Positions 16,128 through 25,104 of a DNA stretch of 64,000 nucleotides are shown piece after piece (position 1 is the stretch's first letter; the number at the start of each line of letters is the position of its first letter). Where the stretch lies: the NCBI GenBank assembly GCA_039810485.1, contig JBDHXA010000004.1:1-64000 (forward strand), read 5' to 3'. This DNA is from JADZAA01 sp039810485 (GTDB taxonomy: Bacteria; Bacteroidota; Ignavibacteria; Kapaibacteriales; UBA961). The notes beneath the pieces are model-generated. The model did no database searches. It was not told the DNA's origin and saw nothing but the letters and a program-made list of their open reading frames with translations. The position numbers and the translations under genes are program-made.

Positions 16128-17711
16128 CTACCGAAGTACAACCGCCTTAGCTACACTGCGTTTGCCGCCAGATGCCGCTTCGACAAAATACACGCCTGCC
16201 GGCCAGCAGACTGTGGAAATTTCGCTGCCAGTGCCTGAATAGAGCAATCTGCCGAATACGTCGCGCACAGTAACAACGGCATTGACAGCGCAATGAACTG
16301 TAAAAGATTCCGAGGTGGGATTTGGAAAGAGAGACAGTTCGGAATAAGTGGCAGGTATTTCGGCTGAAAGGGTTATCGGAATGCCTTTCAGACCGGTAGG
16401 ATTAAAGATGACGCCTGCATGAGATCCGTGCTGACCGAAGGCAATCCAGATATTGTCGTTGCAATCTGCCACAAGACCCGTAATGATATCATCAAGCGGA
16501 GCGTTTGAAGTATTGTACTCCGTCCATTGTGTGCCGTCGTACTGAAAAAGCTTGCCTACAGAGCCGACCCAGATATTGTTTTTGCTGTCGACTTCCACTG
16601 CCGAAACGACGGAGAGAGAAGGAAAATCAACCGAAGTCCACACCGAGCCATCAAATACCGAAGCGTGAACGGGTTTTGAGCCGTGTATGCACCATACTTT
16701 GCCTTGACGATCGCAGAATATTCCCCAAAACCAGTCATTGCCAAAGGATGATTTCGGAAAAATTTCCGATGTAGCACCATTAAGACGCAAAACGCATCTG
16801 TAATTATTTGTTGCTATTAGCGTCCAGATAGAGCCGGCGGAGTCAATGCAGATTTTCGGCATTTCATCTAATCTTTCTTCTTCGCTGTTTTTAGCCGAAT
16901 ACATCTTCTGCCATTGTCCTCCAGAAAAACGATATATTGCGACATTATTGCTGTCGTCTACTGCTTTAAGAGCAGGCAAAAGTCCGTTGCTGTCAAGAGC
17001 AAAATCAATCTGATTACCGTGGAGATTAAGACCAGTTTGAGATGACCAAACAGTTGTCAAATTATTTTTGAAGCGATATATGCTGCCGTTGCTGCTCGCC
17101 CACAATGTTCCTTCCTTGCCGAGTTTGTATCGTGCAAAACCGTGATCATCATAAAAGCCGGGCGCATATAATGTTTGCGAGTTCCATTCGCCTTTTTCAA
17201 AGGTGTTGAGCCGGAGTTTACCCCCATTAAGCTGCTCAATACCAATAACGGCGCCACTATTTCCGCGAATTATTCTATTGCCCCATCGGTCTGCGTCGGA
17301 GTTAACAACCTTCCACTTCCAAACAGGATTGTTAGAGATATGGAGAATGCATTGAGCCGTGCTTATGAGTTGGCCGTTTGTGCCGGTAACGATAATAATG
17401 TATGTGCCGGTATCGGTCGTGGATTGAGGATATTTTGTAAATGTTATTGGAGTATATGGTTGGTTAATTGCGCCGAAGTCAGCATTCAGCGATGTGCTTC
17501 CGTTGGGGTACGTCGTTTGTTTTGTAAGAAACACCGTTGCATCAAAACCGCCGGAGGTTTGTACCGATACGGTAAATGTTGCGCTGTCTCCGACTGCAAT
17601 TGTTTCTTCATTCGGAGTAATTGAGAGAGTAAATGATTGCGCAGAACTGCCTGAAATTGAGGCAAATGCAACCGAGATGGCGGCAGCGAGGAATACAAGT
17701 GTTGTTTTCAT
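16128..17711 (-). CDS. Secreted Ig/beta-propeller protein with T9SS sorting domain (partner of adhesin 2)
   Basis: 527 residues with a signal peptide (MKTTLVFLAAAISVAFASIS). Residues about 25-130 form an Ig-like domain ('LSITPNEETIAVGDSATFTVSV'). The middle has repeats such as 'DSAGSIWTLIATNN', 'DRQGKVWCIHGSK' and 'DSKNNIWVGSVGKLFQYDG', the two-component-regulator-type beta-propeller pattern. The end is a type A T9SS sorting domain ('SLFPNPTSESFTVHC' to 'PAGVYFVEAASGGKRSVAKA'). It starts 18 bases after the adhesin 2 stop and is the only partner gene here with its T9SS tail intact. The last 80 bases of the gene are repeated at 11.6, 21.0 and 25.3 kb. Confidence 0.85.
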   Translation of the reverse strand: MKTTLVFLAAAISVAFASISGSSAQSFTLSITPNEETIAVGDSATFTVSVQTSGGFDATVFLTKQTTYPNGSTSLNADFGAINQPYTPITFTKYPQSTTDTGTYIIIVTGTNGQLISTAQCILHISNNPVWKWKVVNSDADRWGNRIIRGNSGAVIGIEQLNGGKLRLNTFEKGEWNSQTLYAPGFYDDHGFARYKLGKEGTLWASSNGSIYRFKNNLTTVWSSQTGLNLHGNQIDFALDSNGLLPALKAVDDSNNVAIYRFSGGQWQKMYSAKNSEEERLDEMPKICIDSAGSIWTLIATNNYRCVLRLNGATSEIFPKSSFGNDWFWGIFCDRQGKVWCIHGSKPVHASVFDGSVWTSVDFPSLSVVSAVEVDSKNNIWVGSVGKLFQYDGTQWTEYNTSNAPLDDIITGLVADCNDNIWIAFGQHGSHAGVIFNPTGLKGIPITLSAEIPATYSELSLFPNPTSESFTVHCAVNAVVTVRDVFGRLLYSGTGSEISTVCWPAGVYFVEAASGGKRSVAKAVVLR

Positions 17712-17729
17712 GATTGTGTTCTCCCTGTG

Positions 17730-20645
17730 TTATTTGATGACAATGAATTTTTTGGAGGCGAAAACTTTGCTGTTGATGCTAATCGAATAGACGAATACGC
17801 CTGTATAGAGATTAGCTGACGAAATAGTTATTTGAGTGGGAATACCCTTTGTCAGAATATAGTGTTGCAGCACAGGAGATTGAGTGGTAGGGGCAATGAG
17901 CAATTCTGCATCGCCCTGCACACTGTCGGGAATGTAGTAAGTAATAGTTGTTGATTCAGCGAAAGGATTCGGATTATTTTGCTCCAAAATTATATCGGCG
18001 GCATCGCTGACGGCAATTTGATTCTGTGCTTCAAGTCGGGCAAGCCGCTCTTCATGGTTTTTCAGGATTACGCGCAGAGAGTCATTACTTGATGACAATG
18101 CCTCATGCTTTGCGGTATGAGTATCATATTTTTCTTGTAATGTGCTGATTTCAATTTGTTGTAGCGAGTCGGTTGCTGCAAGTGTAGCGACTTTCGTTGC
18201 CAGTAAGGCAACTTTTTCTTGCAATGCGAAGGTCTCTGCAATCCGCGTCGAATCCAACTCCTTGATGGAGTTAATGATGGTGTATGTTAAGGCACTAGGA
18301 TTATAGATGAGTATCGGTGATGACTCTGTGGCAAATTCAGCAGGTTCGATCACCCACTTTTTTATGGGCCGAAAAGTTACTGTGTCTCTGTATATGTAAT
18401 GCCCATGCTCGTCCTTTACAGTAGTATCTGCAATTTGCCTCACGGTCTTCTCGACAGTATCAATTTGGTAGCGCCGTTCCATTTTGGTACGAACAACATG
18501 AAGTAGTGTATCCGCCCGCACTGTATATGGGAAAATTTCTTGCATATCTTGTGCAATAACCCCAATGCTCTCCTTATCATCATTGAATCCGAGTCTTTCA
18601 TTGTATCTGAAACGAACGGGGTTTATTCGTTTGAGTAAATCCAAGCCATCCCGATATGGATGAATATCTTTTTTGTAGCGTGCATCAGAAGGAATATCCC
18701 ATGTTGCTGTTCCTGAGTTGCCGAGTTTCACTGCATCTCCCCAAACCTGAAGTAAACTAGTTTGTCCGGATCGTGCGCCATTGATATAACTTGGCGCGAG
18801 CGGAGTACCTGTTCCGCCAATAACAACCGACTGTTCGATAATTACTCCTATCGGATTTCCCGTACCTCCAACAGCAGGAACCGCATTACTCCCTCCCCAA
18901 CCAAAGCAAACTGTGCCATCGACGCCAAGGCTACAAGCGGGGGATGCTGTGCCAATTCCAACCTTTTTTTCTACTATGAGATTAGTATTAGCATCACCGG
19001 GTGTTTGCGAGCCACTCCAACCAACTGCAATTGAGCCGTTTACTCCGAGAGTAGAAAGCGGATTAGTTGTACCTATTCCTACATTGCCAAATGAGCCACT
19101 ACTTCCATCTCCGCCGCTGATAAATAGAGTGGGTGTATCGCTGTTGAATCCGACCATTAGTGAATTCGAGATGCTATTGGTCAATCGTTTGCTAAAAGGA
19201 TCAATAGAGGTTACCCCTATTCCAGTGCCTATAATCATTGCGCCGGGCTTAGTAGCATTTAAGAAAGCACCAATACCAACACTATGGTACTTATCAAAAA
19301 ATCTCGTTCTTGTGGTATCCCCAGTGCGCACATATTCACCTATTGAATAGGACATAGAATTAAACACTTCTGATTGGTGTCCGAATGCTGCACTAGACAA
19401 CCCGCGAACATGGTTTCTCCAGCCGGTTACAAAAGCATCATTACCTGAAACAGTGTCTTCATGCCCGAATGCAAATGAGCAATGGCCAGCCCCTTGGTCA
19501 TATCCATCACCGTTAATATATGAATAATGTCCAAAAGCTCCTGATGCCCCACCACGTGCGTAGGTGTTAAGCCCTATTGCAACAGAGTAAAGTCCAATAT
19601 TGGAATTATCCCAATAACCGGAAGCATCTGGAAGTGATATAGTATCGTCGTTCAATTTCCCTGCCCTGAACGCCGCCCTTTCCGGTATCCACATCAAGCG
19701 TGTTCCTGCGCCGCTTGTCGGGGTTGCGCCAACTGTGCCATCGAAAAGAACTGACCCGTCCGTTACTTGAAAACGCGCCGTAGGACTCTCGTTATTCACG
19801 CCCACATTGCCGTTTCCCAAAAACGACATACGCGAAATGGGTACTTCTAAACCAGCAGGACTTTCATACACAGTCGAACTTAGCTGACTCACACCGCTGC
19901 GAATATGGAACGAACCCGGATAGCCGTTCCATGCCTCAAGCCACCATGCACGGGCGGGAATTTGCTCGCAGGTAAGCGGCACCGGCGGATCGCCGAATTG
20001 GTATGTGCCTGTGGCGGCATAAAACCGAATAGAAGGATTTGCGGTATAGCCCGTTGTACCCGGCGGCGCGTTGTTGCTGAACGAGATTTTGGGGTACTCG
20101 CAGTTCCACGAGTCGAAGTTAATATCGAACTTTCCATACGGCGAGTGCGTCCCGACGCCTACTTGACCGCTTGGCAAAATAGTAAAGCGTTCAATGTCCT
20201 GAAGGTCGCCGGGCTGCAAACTTAAGGGATTAGCGGGCGGCGGTGTAGTGGCAAAGCGGATATAGCCAGTAGTACAACGATTGGCAACAATAATGTCACC
20301 CGCCTTGATGTCGGTTTGCAGCACAAGGTCTTTGACGGTGGTTTGGTACGAGCCGAAGAAATCGCGGCAATAGGAGTACATCGTGCGGTTGTAGCTTGAA
20401 GTAATGAGCGAAAGGTGCGCCATAAATTCAGGCGCGAAGGCATCATCGGCAGATGAATGCCAACTTAGCCGCAGCGTAGGGTCGGAAACATTGCCGATTG
20501 AGCCAACGCCATGGATGTTGAGCAATCGCCCTGGATTAGAAGCTGCGCCTATGCCAACATTGCCGACTACAGGCCATGGGTTTGAATTATTCTGTGCACA
20601 AATCTCTGCAAACGGCGTTGCAAACATCATAGCAACAACAATCAT
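17730..20645 (-). CDS. Adhesin 2: YadA-like head repeats, S74 chaperone domain, T9SS sorting domain
   Basis: 971 residues starting MIVVAMMFATPFAEICAQ. The N-terminal 330 residues differ from adhesin 1 at only a few positions. The head region ('SVAIGLNTYARGGASGAFGHYSYING', split over several turns) then diverges. 'PSDARYKKD' (Ser653, Lys658) marks the S74 self-cleaving chaperone, followed by a long coiled coil with a run of 'LQEKVALLATKVATLAATDS' and the T9SS domain ('EQNNPNPFAESTTITYYIPD', ending FASKKFIVIK). The start overlaps the stop of a leader ORF as ATGA. Predicted trimeric, surface-displayed fibre. The S74 domain is best known from phage tail spikes, but no other phage gene is nearby. 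Confidence 0.88.
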   Translation of the reverse strand: MIVVAMMFATPFAEICAQNNSNPWPVVGNVGIGAASNPGRLLNIHGVGSIGNVSDPTLRLSWHSSADDAFAPEFMAHLSLITSSYNRTMYSYCRDFFGSYQTTVKDLVLQTDIKAGDIIVANRCTTGYIRFATTPPPANPLSLQPGDLQDIERFTILPSGQVGVGTHSPYGKFDINFDSWNCEYPKISFSNNAPPGTTGYTANPSIRFYAATGTYQFGDPPVPLTCEQIPARAWWLEAWNGYPGSFHIRSGVSQLSSTVYESPAGLEVPISRMSFLGNGNVGVNNESPTARFQVTDGSVLFDGTVGATPTSGAGTRLMWIPERAAFRAGKLNDDTISLPDASGYWDNSNIGLYSVAIGLNTYARGGASGAFGHYSYINGDGYDQGAGHCSFAFGHEDTVSGNDAFVTGWRNHVRGLSSAAFGHQSEVFNSMSYSIGEYVRTGDTTRTRFFDKYHSVGIGAFLNATKPGAMIIGTGIGVTSIDPFSKRLTNSISNSLMVGFNSDTPTLFISGGDGSSGSFGNVGIGTTNPLSTLGVNGSIAVGWSGSQTPGDANTNLIVEKKVGIGTASPACSLGVDGTVCFGWGGSNAVPAVGGTGNPIGVIIEQSVVIGGTGTPLAPSYINGARSGQTSLLQVWGDAVKLGNSGTATWDIPSDARYKKDIHPYRDGLDLLKRINPVRFRYNERLGFNDDKESIGVIAQDMQEIFPYTVRADTLLHVVRTKMERRYQIDTVEKTVRQIADTTVKDEHGHYIYRDTVTFRPIKKWVIEPAEFATESSPILIYNPSALTYTIINSIKELDSTRIAETFALQEKVALLATKVATLAATDSLQQIEISTLQEKYDTHTAKHEALSSSNDSLRVILKNHEERLARLEAQNQIAVSDAADIILEQNNPNPFAESTTITYYIPDSVQGDAELLIAPTTQSPVLQHYILTKGIPTQITISSANLYTGVFVYSISINSKVFASKKFIVIK

Positions 20646-20809
20646 AACTGCCTTGCAGAAATACTTGTTACAACGAATAACTTGTCGAGAGAGAGAGAGA
20701 GAGAGTGTGTGTGTGAGTGTGCTTCCGGCTTCTCTCCCGTAGGGAGAGGTTCGGGATTGTCTGCGCCGCGCGGCTGTGAACGCGGCAGCTTAGAGTGTGT
20801 GTTACGCAT
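20642..20809 (-). CDS. Leader ORF upstream of adhesin 2
   Basis: ATG at 20809 with GGAGG six bases before it (20816-20820). It encodes 55 residues, with His/Thr and Ser/Leu repeats where it crosses the CA and CT tracts, and its TGA overlaps the adhesin ATG (ATGA). The two ATGs are 164 bases apart, so loss of one dinucleotide would fuse them in frame. Whether the overlap means translational coupling or the ORF is the switch itself is open. Confidence 0.35.
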   Translation of the reverse strand: MRNTHSKLPRSQPRGADNPEPLPTGEKPEAHSHTHSLSLSLDKLFVVTSISARQL

Positions 20810-20932
20810 CGTGTGCCTCCGAAATAGGATACAAAAAAACATAAATGTATAATACGGCTTTTGTTTTCGGCGCTGTTAAGTTTTGTTCTGTGGCTAATTT
20901 ATAGAGAAATTCTAAATTTACCAAATTCTGTC
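20646..20932 (-). promoter_or_regulatory. Leader and candidate promoter of adhesin 2 (copy B)
   Basis: TTG (20922-20924), 20 bases, TAAATTAG (20894-20901); GGAGG (20816-20820) and ATG (20807-20809); stem GCCGCG/CGCGGC (20765-20786); stem CTCTCCC/GGGAGAG (20732-20748); then the dinucleotide tracts. The terminal pair of the first stem is G-C here but A-T in copy A. Confidence 0.55.
20687..20705. repeat. Dinucleotide microsatellite (GA)9.5 plus TG tract, copy B
   Basis: Nineteen bases of pure GA are followed by TGTGTGTGTGAGTGTG (20706-20721). Two adjacent slippage-prone tracts lie inside the leader ORF. Confidence 0.95.
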
Positions 20933-21012
20933 TTGATTTTTTTCTCATCATTATAGTAACACTAATTATTGGAAAACGTATCACAGTTCTTACGATTTTT
21001 CTGGGCAATACG

Positions 21013-21092
21013 CTACCGAAACACAACCGCCTTAGCTACACTGCGTTTGCCGCCAGATGCCGCTTCGACAAAATACACGCCTGCCGGCCAGC
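21013..21092 (-). pseudogene. Orphan T9SS tail fragment (copy B)
   Basis: The frame encodes WPAGVYFVEAASGGKRSVAK and ends at TAG (21013-21015), nearly identical to the end of the gene at 16128-17711. It begins 8 bases after the stop of the lipoprotein gene in another frame and has no start. The join lies right at the lipoprotein stop codon. Confidence 0.85.
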
Positions 21093-21100
21093 CCACCTTG

Positions 21101-22072
21101 TTATCGCCATTGAATTTGATATGATTGGGGCGCACCGATTATCCAGTCGATAATAATGCTTTCAGCTGGCCCTTTTGCGGCATCGCCACGCACTCTACGT
21201 AAACCTCGCCAAATTGGAGTAAAGTGTAAATATAATGCAACTCCTTGCCGAAGAGACAAATTCCTTGCTTTGGCATACTCTTTTAGTGATAAGCCAATCT
21301 TGAAGTATCGTTTTGTTTTATCCCCATTGTCAGGATATGAAGGATATTTATCTTCAAGACAGAAAAAGCCATTCGAATCATATTGCCATGAGCGTGAAAA
21401 TAAAACCGTATTTGGAATTTTATTCGCGGATAACGTAGATTGTTCGTTGATGCAAGCCATGTATCCTACAGGTACTTCTTCACGACGATTGGTAAAGTAT
21501 GACTCTATAGATGTGGTTATGTTGGCTGTAAAATCGTATAGAGTATCTCGTTTGCTCTCTGTTTTTACGCCGTGGTCATCTACCGAATCCACACGAATAA
21601 TCTCTTTAACAGTAGCTAGAGCACTAACTACCTGCACGGTTGGAGGTAATTCGGCAAGGCGCGGTATAAGAGATGTTGGAATACTTAGCAATGTATCGGA
21701 ATATATAGGTCCCATTTGAAGAGTATCTTCTCCTTTAACAACTACCCTATACGCTGTCATAGTATCAAAGCCGGGCGCAGTAAATTGAATGGCGTATTTG
21801 CCTGAGTCCAGATAGTTTAATTGCCATTTACCCATACTGTCGGTTGTGGTGGAAGCACCTGTTCCGAGAACTGTTACGAGTATTCCGCTATTATCGGAGT
21901 TCTCATATTTTTTGTCGAAAGTATAAAGTAATGCAGAACCTTTAAGAACACTTCTATCGGAAGTTTTCTTTATAGAATCAATTGGACTTGGTTTTGTTGG
22001 GATTGTGTCCTGTTGCATGCAACCAACAAAAATGACAATACTACTGACTGCAAGAAAAGCAAAGTTTTTCAT
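21101..22072 (-). CDS. Lipoprotein with carboxypeptidase-regulatory-like domain (partner of adhesin 3)
   Basis: 323 residues. MKNFAFLAVSSIVIFVGC gives a good lipobox (Cys18). The domain at about 45-125 has the pattern 'GILVTVLGTGASTTTDSMGKW...GKYAIQFTAPGFDTM', a carboxypeptidase-regulatory-like beta-sandwich. The remainder shares the 'VGYMACINEQSTL' block with the lipoprotein at 11.8-12.8 kb. It begins 15 bases after the adhesin 3 stop. Its own end is followed after 8 bases by a stray T9SS tail, so it sits where a T9SS gene body would be expected. Predicted outer-membrane lipoprotein; function unknown. Confidence 0.8.
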   Translation of the reverse strand: MKNFAFLAVSSIVIFVGCMQQDTIPTKPSPIDSIKKTSDRSVLKGSALLYTFDKKYENSDNSGILVTVLGTGASTTTDSMGKWQLNYLDSGKYAIQFTAPGFDTMTAYRVVVKGEDTLQMGPIYSDTLLSIPTSLIPRLAELPPTVQVVSALATVKEIIRVDSVDDHGVKTESKRDTLYDFTANITTSIESYFTNRREEVPVGYMACINEQSTLSANKIPNTVLFSRSWQYDSNGFFCLEDKYPSYPDNGDKTKRYFKIGLSLKEYAKARNLSLRQGVALYLHFTPIWRGLRRVRGDAAKGPAESIIIDWIIGAPQSYQIQWR

Positions 22073-22087
22073 GATGTTCTCCTAAAA

Positions 22088-24940
22088 TTAACGTATGAGG
22101 ATCATTTTTTTCGAAGCAAGGACTTTGCCGTTGGCAAGTACCGAGTAGACATATATGCCTATTGTCATATCTTGTGCAGAGATAACAACCTGTGAAGGAA
22201 TGCCTTTGATGCAGTCGAACCGCTTGATAACCGATGATTGGTTGGAAGTAGCAACAACAATCTCGGCATTTCCTTGTACCTTTTCAGGTATAAAGTATGT
22301 GATAGTCGAATTGCCGGCAAAGGGATTGGGAGTATTCTGCTCTAACAGAACATCTATTGCCTCATCAAGCGGCATTTGTTGCTGTGATTCGAGTCGAGCG
22401 ACTCGCTGTTCTAATTTTTTCGCAACAAAATGCAGTGAATCTATAGTTTGCTGAAGGATATCTATAGCTGCCGATGCCTCTTTTTTTTGTGCAGTTATAG
22501 CAGCATCAATTTCTTTAATGGCGTTGACCAAAACATACTTCAGGGCATTTGAGTTGTATGTGAGTATCGCGGCTGATTCAAGTCTGCTTTCGGCAGGCTC
22601 GGTCATCATTCTCTTAACAGGTCGCAGAACTATCGAATCTTTTGTGCCAAAATGACCTATCCCTTCACGCTTTGTGGCATCCTTTACTTGCACAACTACT
22701 GTATCCACAGCATCAACTTCGTATCGCTTTTCATGCTTGGTAATTATTGTTCGAGAGAGGGTGTCTTCATTGATAGTGTAGGGAAGAATTCTCTGCATTT
22801 CTTGTGCAAGAATCCCGACTTGTTTATCAAAACTTTCAAATCCAAATTCTCCGTTATATTTGAACCAAATCGGATTTATCATTCGGATTTTATCGAGGCC
22901 GTCTCGAAAAGGCGCAATATCTTTTTTATAACGCTCATCCGAAGCAATGACCCAGGTGTCGGTGCCGTCTGACTTAATAGCTCGACCATTGACATGTAGT
23001 AATAGGTCTTGTGGTCGCGTCGTATAAGTTTCGCTCGGATCTAGTAGAGAATTTCGCCCTATTACAACTTTCTCCTCCACCATGAGGTCGATGCTTGGAT
23101 CGGCAATTGGACCAGTGGGATTATTCCAAATAATTACCCTGTTATCATCAGTAATTTGATCAGTAGAACTCCTACTCGTAACACTCAGCGCTTCATGAGG
23201 TGAATACGTTCCAATACCGACATTTTTTTCGGCAACGAGGGAGATTTTAGACGCATTAGGATGCGGATCATCTAATGCTTGTGAGCCGGACCATCCTATG
23301 ACTACATTACCGTTAACGCCAAGTGTATTTTCTGGATATAGTGTGCCTATTCCAACACGGGGGACCGGACGCGATGCTTGCCCGTGGTAGCTTGCATTTG
23401 CATAAGAAATATATGCACCCCAAGCATCGTTCACACCCATCAAAATTGAGTTTTCGTTGTTATTTTCCAATGGACCGATACCCATGCACATAGAGTTTTC
23501 TGCATTTGCGGTACAGCCATATCCGAATGTGTAAGAGGTTGCTTTCTTTGAACTGTTAAATGCGCCTATTGCCATGGCATTTTTTGCAAAGGCATTGCAT
23601 TCGCGCCCAAAAATTTGGGCGCACTGCCCGTATGCTCTGTTGCTATAACCCATCGCGAAGGCATCTTCCCCTGATGCGCGATTCGCGTGGCCGATAGCAA
23701 CTGCGCCGTGTTTGTCGCCTGAATTTGATAAATTATTGAAGCCGAGAGCAATGTCGTAAGAACCGCTCGCTCTGGAGCTATACCCAAAAGCAAAGGAATT
23801 AAAACCAATATAAGCATCATCCCAACTTTTTGTTTTATCAAAATTAGGTTCCGGGTCGTGGTTGCCGTCGCTTGCTGTTCCCACAATCCCCGCCCGAAAC
23901 GCTGCCTTTTCCGGTATCCACATTAGGCGTGTTCCAGCACCTATTTCATCAAACTGCCAATCTGTGTTGTCAGGATCGTTATTCAGATCTTTCCATCTTT
24001 TCGGCGTAGAACCGGAAGCTCCCTCGAACAGCAATGCTCCATCAGTTACATGCAGCTTTGCAGACGGCCATTCCTGATTTATCCCCACATCGCCATTGCT
24101 CAGGATTTTCATGCGCGTTACCGGTTTTTCCGTGCCGATGCGGTTTGTATAGTCGCTGCTGTTTTCCGTAGAAACGCCCGCGCGGAAGCGTAGCGAGCTT
24201 ACACCGGGAATATCATGATAGGCGCCGTTTTCCAGCCACCATGCCCAAGAACTGACATTAGGACAATCTAAATCACTGCCGCTGGCTCGGTATAAGCGAA
24301 GGGAGGGATCGGACGTCGAACTTGTCTTGCTAACATTAACGGCTGATGATAATGTTATTTTCGGCATATTGCAATTCCACCCCCGAAGATTGATGTCGAA
24401 CATCCCAGCCGGTTGGGATGTATTTATTCCTATTTTACCTTCAGGCGTCATGGTAAAACGTTCTATGTTGGCTCCCGACGCCGGTTCGGTTGTGGCAAAT
24501 CGCAAAAAGCCAGTTGAGCTGCGAGTGGTCAGAATCAAATCACCATAGCCGCCCGCTGCTATTGGCGGTTCTCCGGCTTGCAGAATCAAATCGCCATTTG
24601 TTGCATTTTGCACGGGCAATGTATATCCTCCGCCTATAATAGGACGTATCAGAGAATAATCGTAACATCCGCCGTACATGATTGTGTTATCAGGCGTAAG
24701 CAACGAGAGATGGCCGGCATAGAGAAAACCTTCTGCATTTCCGCTGGCGCCATAGCTCAATCGAATTGTGGGGTCGCCGCCATTGGGATATATAATTGAC
24801 GGGGCGGCATGCACGTTGAGCTTCTTCTGAGGATTGTTTGTTCCAATGCCAATGTATGCAGCAACCGGCCATGGAAATGTATTATTCTGTGCACAAATCT
24901 CTGCAAACGGCGTTGCAAACATCATAGCAACAACAATCAT
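22088..24940 (-). CDS. Adhesin 3: YadA-like head repeats, S74 chaperone domain, T9SS sorting domain
   Basis: 950 residues with the same signal peptide as adhesin 2 (MIVVAMMFATPFAEICAQ), but an N-terminal region that diverges straight after it. The head has YadA-like repeats ('FGYSSRASGSYDIALGF', 'IGHANRASGEDAFAMGYSNR') closest to those of adhesin 1. 'ASDERYKKD' (Ser667, Lys672) is the S74 chaperone dyad. A coiled coil and a type A T9SS domain ('EQNTPNPFAGNSTITYFIPE', ending ASKKMILIR) complete it. Same leader and ATGA arrangement as adhesin 2. Confidence 0.88.
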   Translation of the reverse strand: MIVVAMMFATPFAEICAQNNTFPWPVAAYIGIGTNNPQKKLNVHAAPSIIYPNGGDPTIRLSYGASGNAEGFLYAGHLSLLTPDNTIMYGGCYDYSLIRPIIGGGYTLPVQNATNGDLILQAGEPPIAAGGYGDLILTTRSSTGFLRFATTEPASGANIERFTMTPEGKIGINTSQPAGMFDINLRGWNCNMPKITLSSAVNVSKTSSTSDPSLRLYRASGSDLDCPNVSSWAWWLENGAYHDIPGVSSLRFRAGVSTENSSDYTNRIGTEKPVTRMKILSNGDVGINQEWPSAKLHVTDGALLFEGASGSTPKRWKDLNNDPDNTDWQFDEIGAGTRLMWIPEKAAFRAGIVGTASDGNHDPEPNFDKTKSWDDAYIGFNSFAFGYSSRASGSYDIALGFNNLSNSGDKHGAVAIGHANRASGEDAFAMGYSNRAYGQCAQIFGRECNAFAKNAMAIGAFNSSKKATSYTFGYGCTANAENSMCMGIGPLENNNENSILMGVNDAWGAYISYANASYHGQASRPVPRVGIGTLYPENTLGVNGNVVIGWSGSQALDDPHPNASKISLVAEKNVGIGTYSPHEALSVTSRSSTDQITDDNRVIIWNNPTGPIADPSIDLMVEEKVVIGRNSLLDPSETYTTRPQDLLLHVNGRAIKSDGTDTWVIASDERYKKDIAPFRDGLDKIRMINPIWFKYNGEFGFESFDKQVGILAQEMQRILPYTINEDTLSRTIITKHEKRYEVDAVDTVVVQVKDATKREGIGHFGTKDSIVLRPVKRMMTEPAESRLESAAILTYNSNALKYVLVNAIKEIDAAITAQKKEASAAIDILQQTIDSLHFVAKKLEQRVARLESQQQMPLDEAIDVLLEQNTPNPFAGNSTITYFIPEKVQGNAEIVVATSNQSSVIKRFDCIKGIPSQVVISAQDMTIGIYVYSVLANGKVLASKKMILIR

Positions 24941-25104
24941 AACTGCCTTGCAGAAATACTTGTTACAACGAATAACTTGTCGAGAGAGAGAGAGAGAGAG
25001 TGTGTGTGTGAGTGTGCTTCCGGCTTCTCTCCCGTAGGGAGAGGTTCGGGATTGTCTGCGCCGCGCGGCTGTGAACGCGGCAGCTTAGAGTGTGTGTTAC
25101 GCAT
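24937..25104 (-). CDS. Leader ORF upstream of adhesin 3
   Basis: Same 55-residue frame as in copy B: GGAGG (25111-25115), ATG at 25104, dinucleotide-coded repeats, TGA overlapping the adhesin ATG. It is again 164 bases from the adhesin ATG and out of frame by one dinucleotide. Confidence 0.35.
   Translation of the reverse strand: MRNTHSKLPRSQPRGADNPEPLPTGEKPEAHSHTHSLSLSLDKLFVVTSISARQL

Larger units (their letters stand above)
14808..16207. repeat. Long direct repeat, copy A
   Basis: Near-identical to 19676-21092. Over the coding part (14808-15780) the two copies align without a gap at an offset of 4868 bases, with only about a dozen differences seen by eye. The repeat contains the N-terminal third of the adhesin, the signal peptide, the leader with its tract and hairpins, and the T9SS tail of the preceding gene. 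About 500 bases are also shared with copy C at 24889-25381. Confidence 0.92.
19676..21092. repeat. Long direct repeat, copy B
   Basis: Partner of copy A (14808-16207). The leader part is 12 bases longer because of a TGTGTGTGTGAGTGT stretch beside the GA tract, and has one extra A near the leader ATG. Bases 20586-21092 also match copy C, with the first 280 bases essentially identical. Confidence 0.92.

Noticed and set aside
12778..24940. Adhesins considered as prophage tail fibres because of the S74 domain
   Set aside because: They have signal peptides and T9SS tails, and no capsid, terminase, tail or integrase genes are nearby.
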